Part shown: in pieces, positions 48,534-56,732 of the stretch | Layout: the number at the start of each line of letters is the position of its first letter | Position numbering within the stretch: position 1 is the stretch's first letter | Assembly (NCBI RefSeq): GCF_900188405.1 | Contig: NZ_FZOF01000009.1 | Span: 1 to 64,000, forward strand | Length of the DNA: 64,000 nucleotides | Direction: 5' to 3' | Source: Actinacidiphila glaucinigra | GTDB taxonomy: Bacteria; Actinomycetota; Actinomycetes; Streptomycetales; Streptomycetaceae | Notes under the pieces: model-generated | Seen by the model: only the letters and a program-made list of their open reading frames with translations | The model's database searches: none | Told to the model about the DNA's origin: nothing | Made by a program: the position numbers and the translations under genes

Positions 48534-49214
48534 TCAACCCAGCGGGACCGTCTTTGCACGATCCCAGGGTCGTTCCCAGCCCGCGTGGTGCAGGATCCGG
48601 TCGATCAGGCCCGCGGTGAAACCCCACACCAGGGCGCCCTGCACCAGGAACGCGGGCCCCTGCAGGCCGCTGGGATGGGTCACCATGGCGCGGTTGGCGG
48701 GATCGGTGAGATCCGCCACGGGGACGGTGAACACCCGTGCGGTCTCGGCCGGATCGACCGCTCCCACCGGGGACGGCGTACGCCACCAGCCGAGGACCGG
48801 CGTCACGACGAAATCGCTCACCGGGATGTAGAGCCGCGGGAGCACCCCGAAGACCTGCACCCCCGAGGGGTCGAGGCCGGTCTCCTCCCAGGCCTCGCGC
48901 AGCGCGGCCCGCAGCGGGCCCTCACCCTCCGGGTCGCCGTCCTCGGGATCGAGGGCACCGCCCGGGAAGGAGGGCTGCCCCGCGTGGGAGCGCAGGGAGG
49001 CCGCCCGTTCCATCAGGAGCAGTTCGGGCCCCTCGGCGCCGGCGCCGAGGAGGATGAGGACGGCGGAGGGCCGGCCGCCGCTCGGCGGCGGCAGGAAGCG
49101 GCTGAGCTGCTCGGGCCGTACGGCGTCGACCGCGCGGACCACCGGGCCGAGCCAGGACGGCAGCCCCTCGCGGTCGAGCGCGACGTCCTCGATGTCGGGT
49201 CGTGCCTGCGTCAC
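48534..49214 (-). CDS. nudL: NUDIX hydrolase, CoA pyrophosphatase type
   Basis: The 226-aa NUDIX protein has the Nudix box GxxxxxE..REAWEETGLD preceded by the CoA-pyrophosphatase signature SHAGQPSFPGGALDPED. It likely cleaves CoA to 3'-phospho-ADP and phosphopantetheine. The GTG start at 49214 overlaps the nth stop (GTGA), indicating translational coupling. The position next to nth and marP matches the mycobacterial Rv3672c. Confidence 0.88.
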   Translation of the reverse strand: MTQARPDIEDVALDREGLPSWLGPVVRAVDAVRPEQLSRFLPPPSGGRPSAVLILLGAGAEGPELLLMERAASLRSHAGQPSFPGGALDPEDGDPEGEGPLRAALREAWEETGLDPSGVQVFGVLPRLYIPVSDFVVTPVLGWWRTPSPVGAVDPAETARVFTVPVADLTDPANRAMVTHPSGLQGPAFLVQGALVWGFTAGLIDRILHHAGWERPWDRAKTVPLG

Positions 49215-50110
49215 TCCACCTCCAGCGGCGGCGCCGCCTTGCCCGGGAACCCCGGCGGCGGCTTGAGCCGCTGCCCGGGGCCGCCGGCCATCTCGTACTT
49301 GAGCAGCTTCTTCGCCTTCTCCGGGTCCGTCTCGCCCTCGCCGTAGGACGGGCACAGCGGTGCGATCGGGCAGACGCCGCAGGCGGGGCGGCGGGCGTGG
49401 CACATCCGGCGGCCGTGGAAGATCAGCCGGTGCGAGACCATCGTCCACTCGCTCTTCGGGAAGATCGCCATGACGTCCTGCTCGATCTTCTCCGGCTCCT
49501 TGGCCGTGGTCCAGCCGAAGCGGTGGACCAGCCGCTGGAAGTGGGTGTCCACGGTGAGGCCGGGGACGCCGAAGGCGTTGCCGAGCACCACGTTGGCCGT
49601 CTTGCGGCCCACGCCCGGCAGGGTGACCAGGTCCTCCAGCCGGCCGGGCACCTCGCCGCCGAAGGTGTCGCGGAGCGCCGCCGACAGGCCGAGCAGCGCC
49701 CGCGCCTTGGCACGGAAGAAGCCGGTGGGGCGGAGGATCTGCTCCAGCTCCTCCGGGTCGGCGGCCGCCAGGTCCTCGGGCGTCGGGTACGCGGCGAACA
49801 GCGCGGGGGTGGTCTGGTTGACCCTCAGGTCGGTCGTCTGGGCCGACAAGACCGTGGCGACGAGCAGCTGGAAGGGGTTCTCGAAGTCCAGCTCGGGGTG
49901 GGCGTACGGGTACAGCTCGGCGAGCTCGCGGTTGATCCGGCGGGCTCTGCGCACCATCGCGAGCCGCGACTCGGGCTTGCGGGACGCCCGCGCGCGGGCC
50001 GTGGAGGTCTTGCGGGGAGCCTGTTCGCTCACAGCGGAATCCGCGGCGGCGGTCACCCTCCCGGCCCCGCCACCCTGCCGTTTCTTCTGCGCACTTGGCG
50101 TATCGGACAC
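49211..50110 (-). CDS. nth: endonuclease III (DNA glycosylase/AP lyase)
   Basis: The 299-aa base-excision repair enzyme has a helix-hairpin-helix with catalytic Lys170 (LPGVGRKTANVV), catalytic Asp188 (TVDTHFQR) and a C-terminal [4Fe-4S] cysteine set (C-x6-C-x2-C-x5-C in CHARRPACGVCPIAPLC). It removes oxidised pyrimidines. The N-terminal ~45 residues are a basic, low-complexity extension absent from E. coli Nth; a GTG at codon 28 could be the real start. Confidence 0.93.
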   Translation of the reverse strand: MSDTPSAQKKRQGGGAGRVTAAADSAVSEQAPRKTSTARARASRKPESRLAMVRRARRINRELAELYPYAHPELDFENPFQLLVATVLSAQTTDLRVNQTTPALFAAYPTPEDLAAADPEELEQILRPTGFFRAKARALLGLSAALRDTFGGEVPGRLEDLVTLPGVGRKTANVVLGNAFGVPGLTVDTHFQRLVHRFGWTTAKEPEKIEQDVMAIFPKSEWTMVSHRLIFHGRRMCHARRPACGVCPIAPLCPSYGEGETDPEKAKKLLKYEMAGGPGQRLKPPPGFPGKAAPPLEVE

Positions 50111-50287
50111 CCGGCCAGCCTAAGCCTCGCCACCGACAATCGCCCTGGAGAGCCGCGATCCGGCCCCCAAACGGACCCCCGGAACACAATCACACGAGCA
50201 CATAAGACAGACTTGTGATTGATCGCACTGTTTTTGCTGTCGGGCATGATGGGGACCGACCCAGCGATGTCGACAAGGAGAGAGCTC

Positions 50288-50962
50288 GTGGACGACGTTC
50301 TGCGGCGCGCACCGCTATTCGCGGGGCTCGACGATGAGCAGGCCGCTGAACTGCGCGCCTCCATGACGGAGGCCACGCTCGCGCGTGGCGACTCGCTGTT
50401 CCACGAGGGGGAACCCGGGGACCGGCTGTACGTCGTCACCGAGGGCAAGGTGAAGCTGCACCGCACCTCCCCCGACGGACGCGAGAACATGCTCGCCGTC
50501 GTGGGCCCCGGCGAGCTGATCGGTGAGCTGTCGCTCTTCGACCCCGGCCCGCGCACCGCCACCGCCACCGCGCTGACCGAGGTGAAGCTCCTCGGCCTCG
50601 GCCACGGCGACCTGCAGCCGTGGCTCAACGTCCGGCCCGAGGTCTCCACCGCCCTGCTGCGCGCCGTCGCCCGGCGCCTGCGGCGCACCAACGACGTCAT
50701 GTCCGACCTCGTCTTCTCCGACGTCCCGGGCCGCGTCGCCAAGGCGCTGCTGGACCTGTCGCGCCGCTTCGGCGTGCAGTCCGAGGAGGGCATCCACGTC
50801 GTCCACGACCTGACGCAGGAGGAACTCGCCCAGCTGGTGGGCGCCTCCCGCGAGACGGTCAACAAGGCCCTCGCCGACTTCGCGGGCCGCGGCTGGCTGC
50901 GCCTGGAGGCACGGGCGGTCATCCTGCTGGACGTCGAGCGGCTGGCCAAGCGCTCGCGCTGA
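50288..50962 (+). CDS. crp: cAMP receptor protein (Crp)
   Basis: The 224-aa protein is very close to S. coelicolor Crp. It has an N-terminal cyclic-nucleotide-binding fold (GEPGDRLYVV; GELIGELSLFDPGPRTATATA) and a C-terminal HTH (LTQEELAQLVGASRETVNKA). Crp controls germination, growth and secondary metabolism in Streptomyces. The GTG at 50288 (VDDVLRRAPLF) is preferred with AAGGAGAGAG upstream; an ATG 23 codons earlier lies outside the conserved protein. It is divergent from nth and ends at a strong hairpin. Confidence 0.95.
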   Translation: MDDVLRRAPLFAGLDDEQAAELRASMTEATLARGDSLFHEGEPGDRLYVVTEGKVKLHRTSPDGRENMLAVVGPGELIGELSLFDPGPRTATATALTEVKLLGLGHGDLQPWLNVRPEVSTALLRAVARRLRRTNDVMSDLVFSDVPGRVAKALLDLSRRFGVQSEEGIHVVHDLTQEELAQLVGASRETVNKALADFAGRGWLRLEARAVILLDVERLAKRSR

Positions 50963-50976
50963 CGCCCGTACGCGTA

Positions 50977-51012
50977 CGAAGGGGCGCCCACCTCGCGGTG
51001 GGCGCCCCTTCG
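50977..51012. terminator. bidirectional terminator between crp and MBL gene
   Basis: A perfect 16-bp stem CGAAGGGGCGCCCACC / GGTGGGCGCCCCTTCG with a TCGC loop between convergent stops. Confidence 0.85.
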
Positions 51013-51035
51013 CCGTCCCTGGTGTGCGCTGGCCG

Positions 51036-51860
51036 TCAGATCAGCCCGTGCTCCAGCAGGTAGTCCAGCTGGGCCCGCACCGACAGCTCGGCGGCCGGCC
51101 ACAGGGCGCGGTCGACGTCCGCGTACACATGGGCGACGACCTCGGAGGGCGTCGCGAGGCCCCGTTCCACGGCCGTCTCGACCTGGGCGAGGCGGTGGGC
51201 GCGGTGGGCGAGGTAGAACTCGACCGCTCCCCGCGCGTCGGCGAGGACCGGGCCGTGGCCCGGCAGGACGGTGGCCACGCCGTCGTGCATCGTGAGGGCC
51301 TGCAGCCGGCGCAGGGAGTCCAGGTAGTCGCCCAGCCGCCCGTCGGGGTGGGCGACGACCGTGGTGCCGCGGCCGAGGACGGTGTCGCCGGTGAGCACGG
51401 CCCGGTCGGCGGGCAGGTGGAACGACAGCGAGTCCGCGGTGTGCCCGGGGGTGGGCACGACCCGCAGCTCCAGGCCGCCCGTGGTGACGACGTCGCCCAC
51501 GGCCAGGCCCTCGTCGCCCAGCCGCAGCGCCGGGTCGAGGGCGCGCACCGGCGTACCGGTCAGCTCGGCGAAGCGGCCCGCGCCCTCGGCGTGGTCGGGG
51601 TGGCCGTGGGTGAGCAGGGTGAGGGCGATCCTCTTGCCGAGGGAGTGCGCCGTGGAGACCACGGTGCTCAGATGGCCCTCGTCCAGCGGCCCGGGATCGA
51701 TGACGACGGCGAACTCGGAGTCCGGCTCGGAGACGATCCAGGTGTTCGTGCCGTCCAGCGTCATCGGCGAGGGGTTCGGCGCGAGCACGCACACCGCGCG
51801 GGCGGTCGCCCGCCCGCCGACCTCCGCACGGGGGTTGCCGGGCTGCGGGGCCGCGGTCAT
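51036..51860 (-). CDS. MBL-fold metallo-hydrolase (LACTB2-like)
   Basis: The 274-aa metallo-beta-lactamase-fold protein has the metal motif THGHPDHAEG (HxHxDH), further ligands in VVPTPGHTADS and LTGDTVLG, and a C-terminal extension of LACTB2/RNase Z-like type. It could be a ribonuclease, glyoxalase-type hydrolase or thioesterase. It overlaps the upstream NUDIX gene by 4 bp (ATGA) and corresponds to mycobacterial Rv3677c beside crp. Confidence 0.85.
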   Translation of the reverse strand: MTAAPQPGNPRAEVGGRATARAVCVLAPNPSPMTLDGTNTWIVSEPDSEFAVVIDPGPLDEGHLSTVVSTAHSLGKRIALTLLTHGHPDHAEGAGRFAELTGTPVRALDPALRLGDEGLAVGDVVTTGGLELRVVPTPGHTADSLSFHLPADRAVLTGDTVLGRGTTVVAHPDGRLGDYLDSLRRLQALTMHDGVATVLPGHGPVLADARGAVEFYLAHRAHRLAQVETAVERGLATPSEVVAHVYADVDRALWPAAELSVRAQLDYLLEHGLI

Positions 51861-52729
51861 TCGGCGGCTCCCATCCGCTTGGTGAACTCCTCGTGGCCCG
51901 GCCAGGTCAGCACGATCTCGTCGCCCACGAGGCCGGCCCTCGCCAGCACCGGGGTGAGGTCGCGCCCCTCCGCGGCGCCCTCCAGGGCCGCGGCGGCCGA
52001 GCCGTAGGGCAGCAGCTCCCGCAGCGTCGCGACCGTCGGCGGCAGCATGGTCATCTCGCCGCGGTCGTAGCCGGCCACGGCCTCGGCGGGGCTCAGCCAC
52101 ACGGTGCGGTCCGCCTCGCCCGACACGTCGCGGGTGCGCTGGCCGGGCGGGAGCGCGGTCACGAAGAACCATGTGTCGTAGCGGCGCTCCTCGAACTCCG
52201 GGGTGATCCAGCGGGCCCACGGGCCGAGCAGGTCGGAGCGGAGCACCAGGGAGCGGCGCGCGAGGAAGTCGGCGAAGGACAGCTCCCGCGAGACCAGGGC
52301 GCGACGGTCGGCCTCCCAGTCCTCGCCGGTGGTGTCCGCGACGACGGACGCCTCGTCGGGCCCGGCCAGCAGGACGCCGGACTCCTCGAAGGTCTCGCGC
52401 ACGGCCGCGCACACGATCGCCTGCGCCTCGGCGGGGTCCAGGCCCTCGCCCAGCCGGGCGGCCCAGGTCCGCGGTGCGGGTCCCGCCCAGGCCACCGGCC
52501 GCTCGTCGCGCGGGTCCACCCCGCCGCCGGGATACGCGTACGCGCCCGCGGCGAAGGCCATGGAGGCCCGGCGCCGCAGCATGTGCACCGCGGGGCCGCC
52601 GCCTGCGTCCCGCAGCAGCAGGACGGTCGCCGCACGGCGCGGCACGACGGGCTCCAGGGTGCCCGCGGTGAGGGCGCGGATCCGCTCGGGCCAGGTCGGC
52701 GGGAACCACTGGCCGTTCGTGGTGGTCAT
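51857..52729 (-). CDS. NUDIX hydrolase
   Basis: The 290-aa NUDIX protein has a Nudix box within AAVRETFEESGVLL preceded by AYAYPGGGVDPRD. It belongs to the group related to mammalian NUDT19-type/CoA-metabolite hydrolases, by length and C-terminal sequence. It is translationally coupled to the MBL gene downstream. Start ATG 52729 (MTTTNGQWFPP) is placed where the conserved sequence begins. The substrate is unknown. Confidence 0.82.
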   Translation of the reverse strand: MTTTNGQWFPPTWPERIRALTAGTLEPVVPRRAATVLLLRDAGGGPAVHMLRRRASMAFAAGAYAYPGGGVDPRDERPVAWAGPAPRTWAARLGEGLDPAEAQAIVCAAVRETFEESGVLLAGPDEASVVADTTGEDWEADRRALVSRELSFADFLARRSLVLRSDLLGPWARWITPEFEERRYDTWFFVTALPPGQRTRDVSGEADRTVWLSPAEAVAGYDRGEMTMLPPTVATLRELLPYGSAAAALEGAAEGRDLTPVLARAGLVGDEIVLTWPGHEEFTKRMGAAE

Positions 52730-52838
52730 GGGGCGGATGCTATGCGCTTCCGCGGGGATGTTCGATAGGGCCCGGGCCGGGCGGCCCCGGGCACCCCTCC
52801 GGTGGCCCGGCGGGGCCACGCCGGAGGGGTACGGGACG

Positions 52839-53303
52839 TCAGTCCTCGACCTCGACCTGGATCTCGACCTCGACCGGCGCGTCGAGCGGCAGGACGGCCA
52901 CACCGACGGCGCTGCGGGCGTGCACGCCCTTCTCGCCGAGGACCTCGCCCAGCAGTTCGCTCGCGCCGTTGACGACGGCCGGCTGCCCGGTGAAGTCGGG
53001 GGCGGAGGCGACGAAGCCGACGACCTTCACGACGCGCTTGACGCGGTCGAGGTCACCCACGACGGAGCGGACCGCGGCCAGGGCGTTGAGCGCGCAGGTG
53101 CGGGCGAGCTGCTTGGCCTCGTCCGCGGTGACCTCGGCGCCGACCTTGCCGGTGCAGGTCAGCTTGCCGTCGACGAGCGGCAGCTGACCCGCCGTGTAGA
53201 CGTACGCGCCGGACCGAACGGCCGGGACGTACGCGGCGAGCGGCGCGGCCACGGCGGGGAGCTCCAGCCCCAGTTCCGCGAGCCGCTGCTCGACGGCGCT
53301 CAC
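52839..53303 (-). CDS. RidA-family enamine/imine deaminase
   Basis: The 154-aa RidA/YjgF-family protein has the AGQLPLVDGKL stretch and a C-terminal acidic run VEVEIQVEVED. The last residues are encoded by a near-perfect GACCTC-type hexanucleotide repeat. The family hydrolyses reactive enamine intermediates from PLP enzymes, but the arginine expected of archetypal RidA is not obvious, so substrate specificity is open. The GTG start 53303 overlaps the DUF4177 stop by 4 bp. Confidence 0.85.
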   Translation of the reverse strand: MSAVEQRLAELGLELPAVAAPLAAYVPAVRSGAYVYTAGQLPLVDGKLTCTGKVGAEVTADEAKQLARTCALNALAAVRSVVGDLDRVKRVVKVVGFVASAPDFTGQPAVVNGASELLGEVLGEKGVHARSAVGVAVLPLDAPVEVEIQVEVED

Positions 53304-53461
53304 GCGTTCTTCTCCCGCTTGAAGTACGCCACCAGCTGCTCGGGGTTGTTCGGGCCCGGCACGACCTGGACGAGCTCCCAGCCGTCCTCGCCCCAGGTGT
53401 CCAGGATCTGCTTCGTCGCGTGCACCAGCAGCGGCACGGTCGCGTATTCCCACTTCTTCAT
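53300..53461 (-). CDS. small DUF4177 protein
   Basis: This 53-aa protein was read directly from the sequence. It starts MKKWEYATVPLLVHATKQIL, has the conserved GEDGWELVQVVPGP, and ends FKREKNA. It is a DUF4177 member; the equivalent small gene lies between the RidA and ArsA-like genes in mycobacteria (Rv3678A). Its stop overlaps the RidA GTG. Function unknown. Confidence 0.85.
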   Translation of the reverse strand: MKKWEYATVPLLVHATKQILDTWGEDGWELVQVVPGPNNPEQLVAYFKREKNA

Positions 53462-53519
53462 GAGGGGACTGTAATGCCTGGCACAGCCCCGCCCCTGCGT
53501 AGCCCCGCCCTCGACTGGT

Positions 53520-53525
53520 TAGGCT
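53520..53525 (+). promoter_or_regulatory. -10 element of a likely leaderless promoter
   Basis: TAGGCT ends 7 nt before GTG 53533, and no ribosome-binding sequence is present between them. This spacing is that of leaderless mRNAs, which are common in Actinobacteria. A -35 hexamer is not clear. Confidence 0.5.
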
Positions 53526-53532
53526 CGCAGGT

Positions 53533-54513
53533 GTGAGGCTCCACATCGTGACGGGCAAGGGCGGCACGGGCAAGACGACCGTCGCCGCGGCGCTGGCACT
53601 CGCCCTCGCCGCCGAGGGACGGCGGACGCTGCTGGCGGAGGTGGAGGGACGCCAGGGCATCGCCCAGCTCTTCGAGACCGAGGCCCTCCCCTACGAGGAG
53701 CGCAAGATCGCGGTGGCGCCGGGCGGGGGCGAGGTCCACGCGCTGGCCATCGACGCCGAACAGGCGCTGCTCGACTACCTCGACATGTTCTACAAGCTCG
53801 GCCGGGCCGGCCGGGCCCTGAAAAAGCTGGGCGCGATCGACTTCGCCACCACCGTCGCACCGGGCCTGCGCGACGTCCTGCTGACCGGCAAGGTCTGCGA
53901 GGCCGTACGCCGCAAGGACCGGGCCGGCTGGCGGTCGTACGACGCGGTGGTGCTGGACGCGCCGCCGACCGGGCGGATCACCCGCTTCCTCAACGTCAAC
54001 GACGAGGTCGCCGGGCTGGCCCGGTTCGGCCCGATACACAATCAGGCGCAGGCCGTGATGCGGGTGATGAAGTCCCCCGAGACGGCGGTACACCTGGTCA
54101 CCCTCCTGGAGGAGATGCCGGTCCAGGAGACCATGGACGGCGTGGAGGAACTGCGCGCGGCGGGACTGCCGACCGGAGCCGTGATCATCAACATGGTGCG
54201 CCCGGTGGTGATGGACGGCGCGGCCGTGGCATCGGCGCGCGACGGGCAGCGCACGGCGATCGCCAAGGCGCTCTCCCAGGCGGGGCTCGGCGGCGCGCGG
54301 CGCGGCGGCCTCGCGGAGCGGCTCGTCGACCCGCTGCTGGCCCAGGCGCACGAGCACGCGGAGCGCGTGGCCCTGGAACGCGCCCAGCGCGAGGAACTGG
54401 GCTCACTGGGGCTGCCGGCGTACGAGCTGGAACTGATGGGCGACGGGGTCGATCTCGGCGGGTTGTACAGATTGGCTGAAAATCTGCGGAAGCAGGGGCT
54501 GGGGGTCGCATGA
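53533..54513 (+). CDS. Get3/ArsA-like ATPase (first of pair)
   Basis: The 326-aa SIMIBI-class P-loop ATPase has Walker A GKGGTGKTT (8-16), switch motifs (LLAEVEGRQG), and Walker B-like AVVLDAPPTGR. It is one of two adjacent ArsA/Get3-like proteins conserved in Actinobacteria (Rv3679/Rv3680). They work as a pair rather than in arsenic export; no arsenic genes are present. The Get3 cysteine motif is not seen. The next gene's ATG overlaps its stop, so the two subunits are translationally coupled. Confidence 0.88.
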   Translation: MRLHIVTGKGGTGKTTVAAALALALAAEGRRTLLAEVEGRQGIAQLFETEALPYEERKIAVAPGGGEVHALAIDAEQALLDYLDMFYKLGRAGRALKKLGAIDFATTVAPGLRDVLLTGKVCEAVRRKDRAGWRSYDAVVLDAPPTGRITRFLNVNDEVAGLARFGPIHNQAQAVMRVMKSPETAVHLVTLLEEMPVQETMDGVEELRAAGLPTGAVIINMVRPVVMDGAAVASARDGQRTAIAKALSQAGLGGARRGGLAERLVDPLLAQAHEHAERVALERAQREELGSLGLPAYELELMGDGVDLGGLYRLAENLRKQGLGVA

Positions 54514-56003
54514 GCCTGGAGAGTCCGGTATTGGACATCGACCCGCTGATCGACGATCCGAAAACCCGGATCGTCGTCTGCTGCGGCTCGGGAGGGGTCG
54601 GCAAGACCACCACGGCCGCGGCCCTGGGCGTCCGCGCCGCCGAGCGCGGGCGGAAGGCCGTCGTGCTGACCATCGACCCGGCGCGCCGGCTCGCGCAGTC
54701 CATGGGGCTGACGGAACTCGACAACACCCCCCGCAAGGTCGCCGGGATCGACGAGTCCGCGGGCGGTGAGCTGCACGCGATGATGCTCGACATGAAGCGG
54801 ACCTTCGACGAGGTCGTGCTGCAGCACACGGACCAGGAGCGGGCCCGGGCGATCCTGGACAACCCCTTCTACCAGTCGCTCTCCGCGGGCTTCGCCGGCA
54901 CGCAGGAGTACATGGCCATGGAGAAGCTGGGCCAGTTGCGCGCGCTCGACGCGTGGGACCTGATCATCGTCGACACCCCGCCGAGCCGGTCGGCGCTGGA
55001 CTTCCTGGACGCCCCGAAGCGGCTGGGGTCCTTCCTGGACGGGCGCTTCATCCGGCTGCTGATGGCTCCCGCGAAGGTCGGCGGGCGGGCCGGCGTGAAG
55101 TTCCTCAACGTCGGGATGTCGATGATGACCGGCACGCTCAGCAAGGTCATGGGCGCGCATCTGCTGCGCGACGTGCAGACCTTCGTGGCGGCGATGGACT
55201 CGATGTTCGGCGGCTTCCGCTCCCGCGCGGACGCCACCTACAAGCTGCTCCAGGCGAACGGCACGGCGTTCCTGGTGGTGGCCGCGCCGGAGCGGGACGC
55301 GCTGCGGGAGGCCTCGTACTTCGTGGAACGGCTCGCGGCGGAGGACATGCCCCTCGCCGGGCTGGTGCTCAACCGCGTGCACGGCAGCGGGGCGGCACAG
55401 CTCACGGCGGAACGGGCGCTGGCGGCGGCGGAGGCCCTGGACGACCTGAGCGAACCCGAAGACCCGGACTACCCGGACGACGCGGACGACGCCGACGACC
55501 CGGACACCGCCGACGCTGCTGGCACCGCCGACGCCGACCCCGTGGCCGGGAATCCGTCAACTCCCCGGCTGACCGGGGAGTTTGACGAATCTGCAGAAAA
55601 TCTTCAAAGCGTCGGCATTGTGGATCAGCCCGGCGGGAAAGCTGGACTCCGTACGGCCGACGGCGGCGAAGGGACCCCCAGTACGGACAGTGCGGACACG
55701 AGCTCTCCCGAATCGCCCACCGGCTCCCCTGCATTTCCCGCGCCCGCGCAGGAAGGCGACGCGGGCCGGTCCACGAACCCGGACCCGCTGGACGCCGATC
55801 GCCTCGCCGCCGGCATGCTGCGCCTGCACGCCGAACGGATGCAGCTGGTCGCGCGCGAGCGGCGCACCCGTGACCGCTTCGTCTCCGTGCACCCGGACGT
55901 TCCGATGGTGGACGTCGCGGCCCTGCCCGGTGACGTGCACGACCTCGAGGGCCTGCGCGCGATCGGCGAACGTCTCGCGCAGGGTCAGCCGACGGCGGCG
56001 TAG
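54510..56003 (+). CDS. Get3/ArsA-like ATPase (second of pair) with acidic insertion
   Basis: The 497-aa partner of the preceding ATPase has Walker A GSGGVGKTT (26-34), LTIDPARRLAQSMGL and VDTPPSRSALDFL. A ~115-residue insertion (~312-427) rich in Asp, Pro, Ser and Ala interrupts the C-terminal half, after which conserved sequence resumes (LDADRLAAGMLRLHAERM). The insertion region has locally lower GC and contains a terminator-like hairpin (55556-55586). Relatives usually have a shorter linker here, so this is probably a disordered, fast-evolving loop. Its 3' end overlaps the wblA 3' end by 19 bp on the opposite strand. Confidence 0.87.
   Translation: MSLESPVLDIDPLIDDPKTRIVVCCGSGGVGKTTTAAALGVRAAERGRKAVVLTIDPARRLAQSMGLTELDNTPRKVAGIDESAGGELHAMMLDMKRTFDEVVLQHTDQERARAILDNPFYQSLSAGFAGTQEYMAMEKLGQLRALDAWDLIIVDTPPSRSALDFLDAPKRLGSFLDGRFIRLLMAPAKVGGRAGVKFLNVGMSMMTGTLSKVMGAHLLRDVQTFVAAMDSMFGGFRSRADATYKLLQANGTAFLVVAAPERDALREASYFVERLAAEDMPLAGLVLNRVHGSGAAQLTAERALAAAEALDDLSEPEDPDYPDDADDADDPDTADAAGTADADPVAGNPSTPRLTGEFDESAENLQSVGIVDQPGGKAGLRTADGGEGTPSTDSADTSSPESPTGSPAFPAPAQEGDAGRSTNPDPLDADRLAAGMLRLHAERMQLVARERRTRDRFVSVHPDVPMVDVAALPGDVHDLEGLRAIGERLAQGQPTAA
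55556..55586. repeat. hairpin inside the second ATPase gene
   Basis: GTCAACTCCCCGG and CCGGGGAGTTTGAC pair around a CTGA loop with a single bulged T, followed by an AT-richer stretch (GAATCTGCAGAAAATCTTC). It lies in the non-conserved insertion. It looks like intergenic-type sequence captured into the reading frame. Confidence 0.5.
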
Positions 56004-56335
56004 TCGTCGTAGCCCTCGTCGTAGCTCTCGTCGTCGAGCGGGAGCACACCTGTGCTGCGCTCGTACTCCGTGCGCGCCGTCTCCAGCAGCCTGCGCCACG
56101 AGGTGACCGTGGGGCGCCGGCGCAGCAGCGCCCTGCGTTCCCGCTCGGTCATCCCGCCCCAGACGCCGAACTCCACCCGGTTGTCCAGGGCGTCGGCCAG
56201 GCACTCGGTGCGTACCGGGCAGCCGGTGCACACCGCCTTGGCCCTGTTCTGGGCCGCTCCCTGGACGAAAAGTTCATCCGGATCCGTCGTGCGGCACGCG
56301 GCCTGCGTACTCCAGTCCGTAACCCAGCTGCTCAT
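55985..56335 (-). CDS. wblA: WhiB-like regulator WblA
   Basis: The 116-aa protein closely matches S. coelicolor WblA. Four Fe-S cluster cysteines are at 14, 36, 39 and 45 (C-x21-C-x2-C-x5-C), with the GVWGG turn (57-61) and basic ERRALLRRRP. The C-terminus is acidic (DDESYDEGYDDY). WblA binds a [4Fe-4S] cluster and controls the switch from antibiotic production to sporulation. Start ATG 56335 (MSSWVTDW) is preferred over an in-frame ATG 15 codons upstream. The ~400-bp divergent gap to the PBP gene should carry extensive regulation. Confidence 0.95.
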   Translation of the reverse strand: MSSWVTDWSTQAACRTTDPDELFVQGAAQNRAKAVCTGCPVRTECLADALDNRVEFGVWGGMTERERRALLRRRPTVTSWRRLLETARTEYERSTGVLPLDDESYDEGYDDYAAVG

Positions 56336-56574
56336 GCTGGCGCCGTCCTCTCCCGAATCGAGGCTCCCCCACGGCGGCAAGCGGCATATTCACCGTTGCC
56401 AGTTGAGGACGTTACGGAAGGTGGGCACGACGCAACAGCCCTTTCAGGCCCAATCTTGAATGGCCCGAACGGACTATGGGTACGCGGCAGATCACCCGAC
56501 GGAGTGAGCCGACGGCAGAATGGGCGAATTGCCGCGAAACGGTCATCTCGCCACTTCTGGGGCCTGAGATCCAG

Positions 56575-56595
56575 GTCATATGGCTGGCATATGAC
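56575..56595. promoter_or_regulatory. palindromic candidate operator upstream of wblA
   Basis: GTCATATG-N5-CATATGAC, perfect 8-bp half-sites spaced by GCTGG, ~240 bp before the wblA start and ~140 bp before the PBP start. Two-turn spacing fits a dimeric HTH regulator. The cognate factor is unknown. Confidence 0.5.
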
Positions 56596-56719
56596 AGGAA
56601 TTCGGGCAGTTCTCATCACCCACAAGAGTGACGAGGGAGGACAGACGTGTGCGCAGTGTTCGCGCCTGTCTGTTACAGAGTAGGCGAACAAGCATGCCCA
56701 CGTCCTGAGAATGGCAACG

Positions 56720-56725
56720 TAAGCT
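56720..56725 (+). promoter_or_regulatory. -10 element, possible leaderless promoter of the PBP gene
   Basis: TAAGCT ends 7 nt before ATG 56733, and no ribosome-binding site is visible. It has the same geometry as the site in front of the ArsA-like gene at 53533. Confidence 0.4.
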
Positions 56726-56732
56726 GCACCCC

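Larger units (their letters stand above)
56336..56732. other. long divergent regulatory region wblA/PBP
   Basis: This is 397 bp without genes and noticeably less GC-rich than the surroundings (56380-56690). It contains the perfect palindrome at 56575-56595 and a -10-like element next to the PBP start. A TCAC-N8-GTGA arrangement near 56618-56633 was seen but not assigned. Confidence 0.55.

Noticed and set aside
52839..52880. GACCTC hexanucleotide repeat
   Set aside because: It lies inside the RidA coding end and encodes alternating Val/Glu; too short to suggest phase variation.
53533..56003. Arsenic resistance operon
   Set aside because: The ATPases resemble ArsA, but no arsB, arsC, arsD or arsR is present and the context matches the actinobacterial Get3-like pair.
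56610..56640. TCAC-N8-GTGA arrangement upstream of wblA as a BldD site
   Set aside because: Half-site order and spacing do not clearly match what I know of BldD operators, so I did not assign it.
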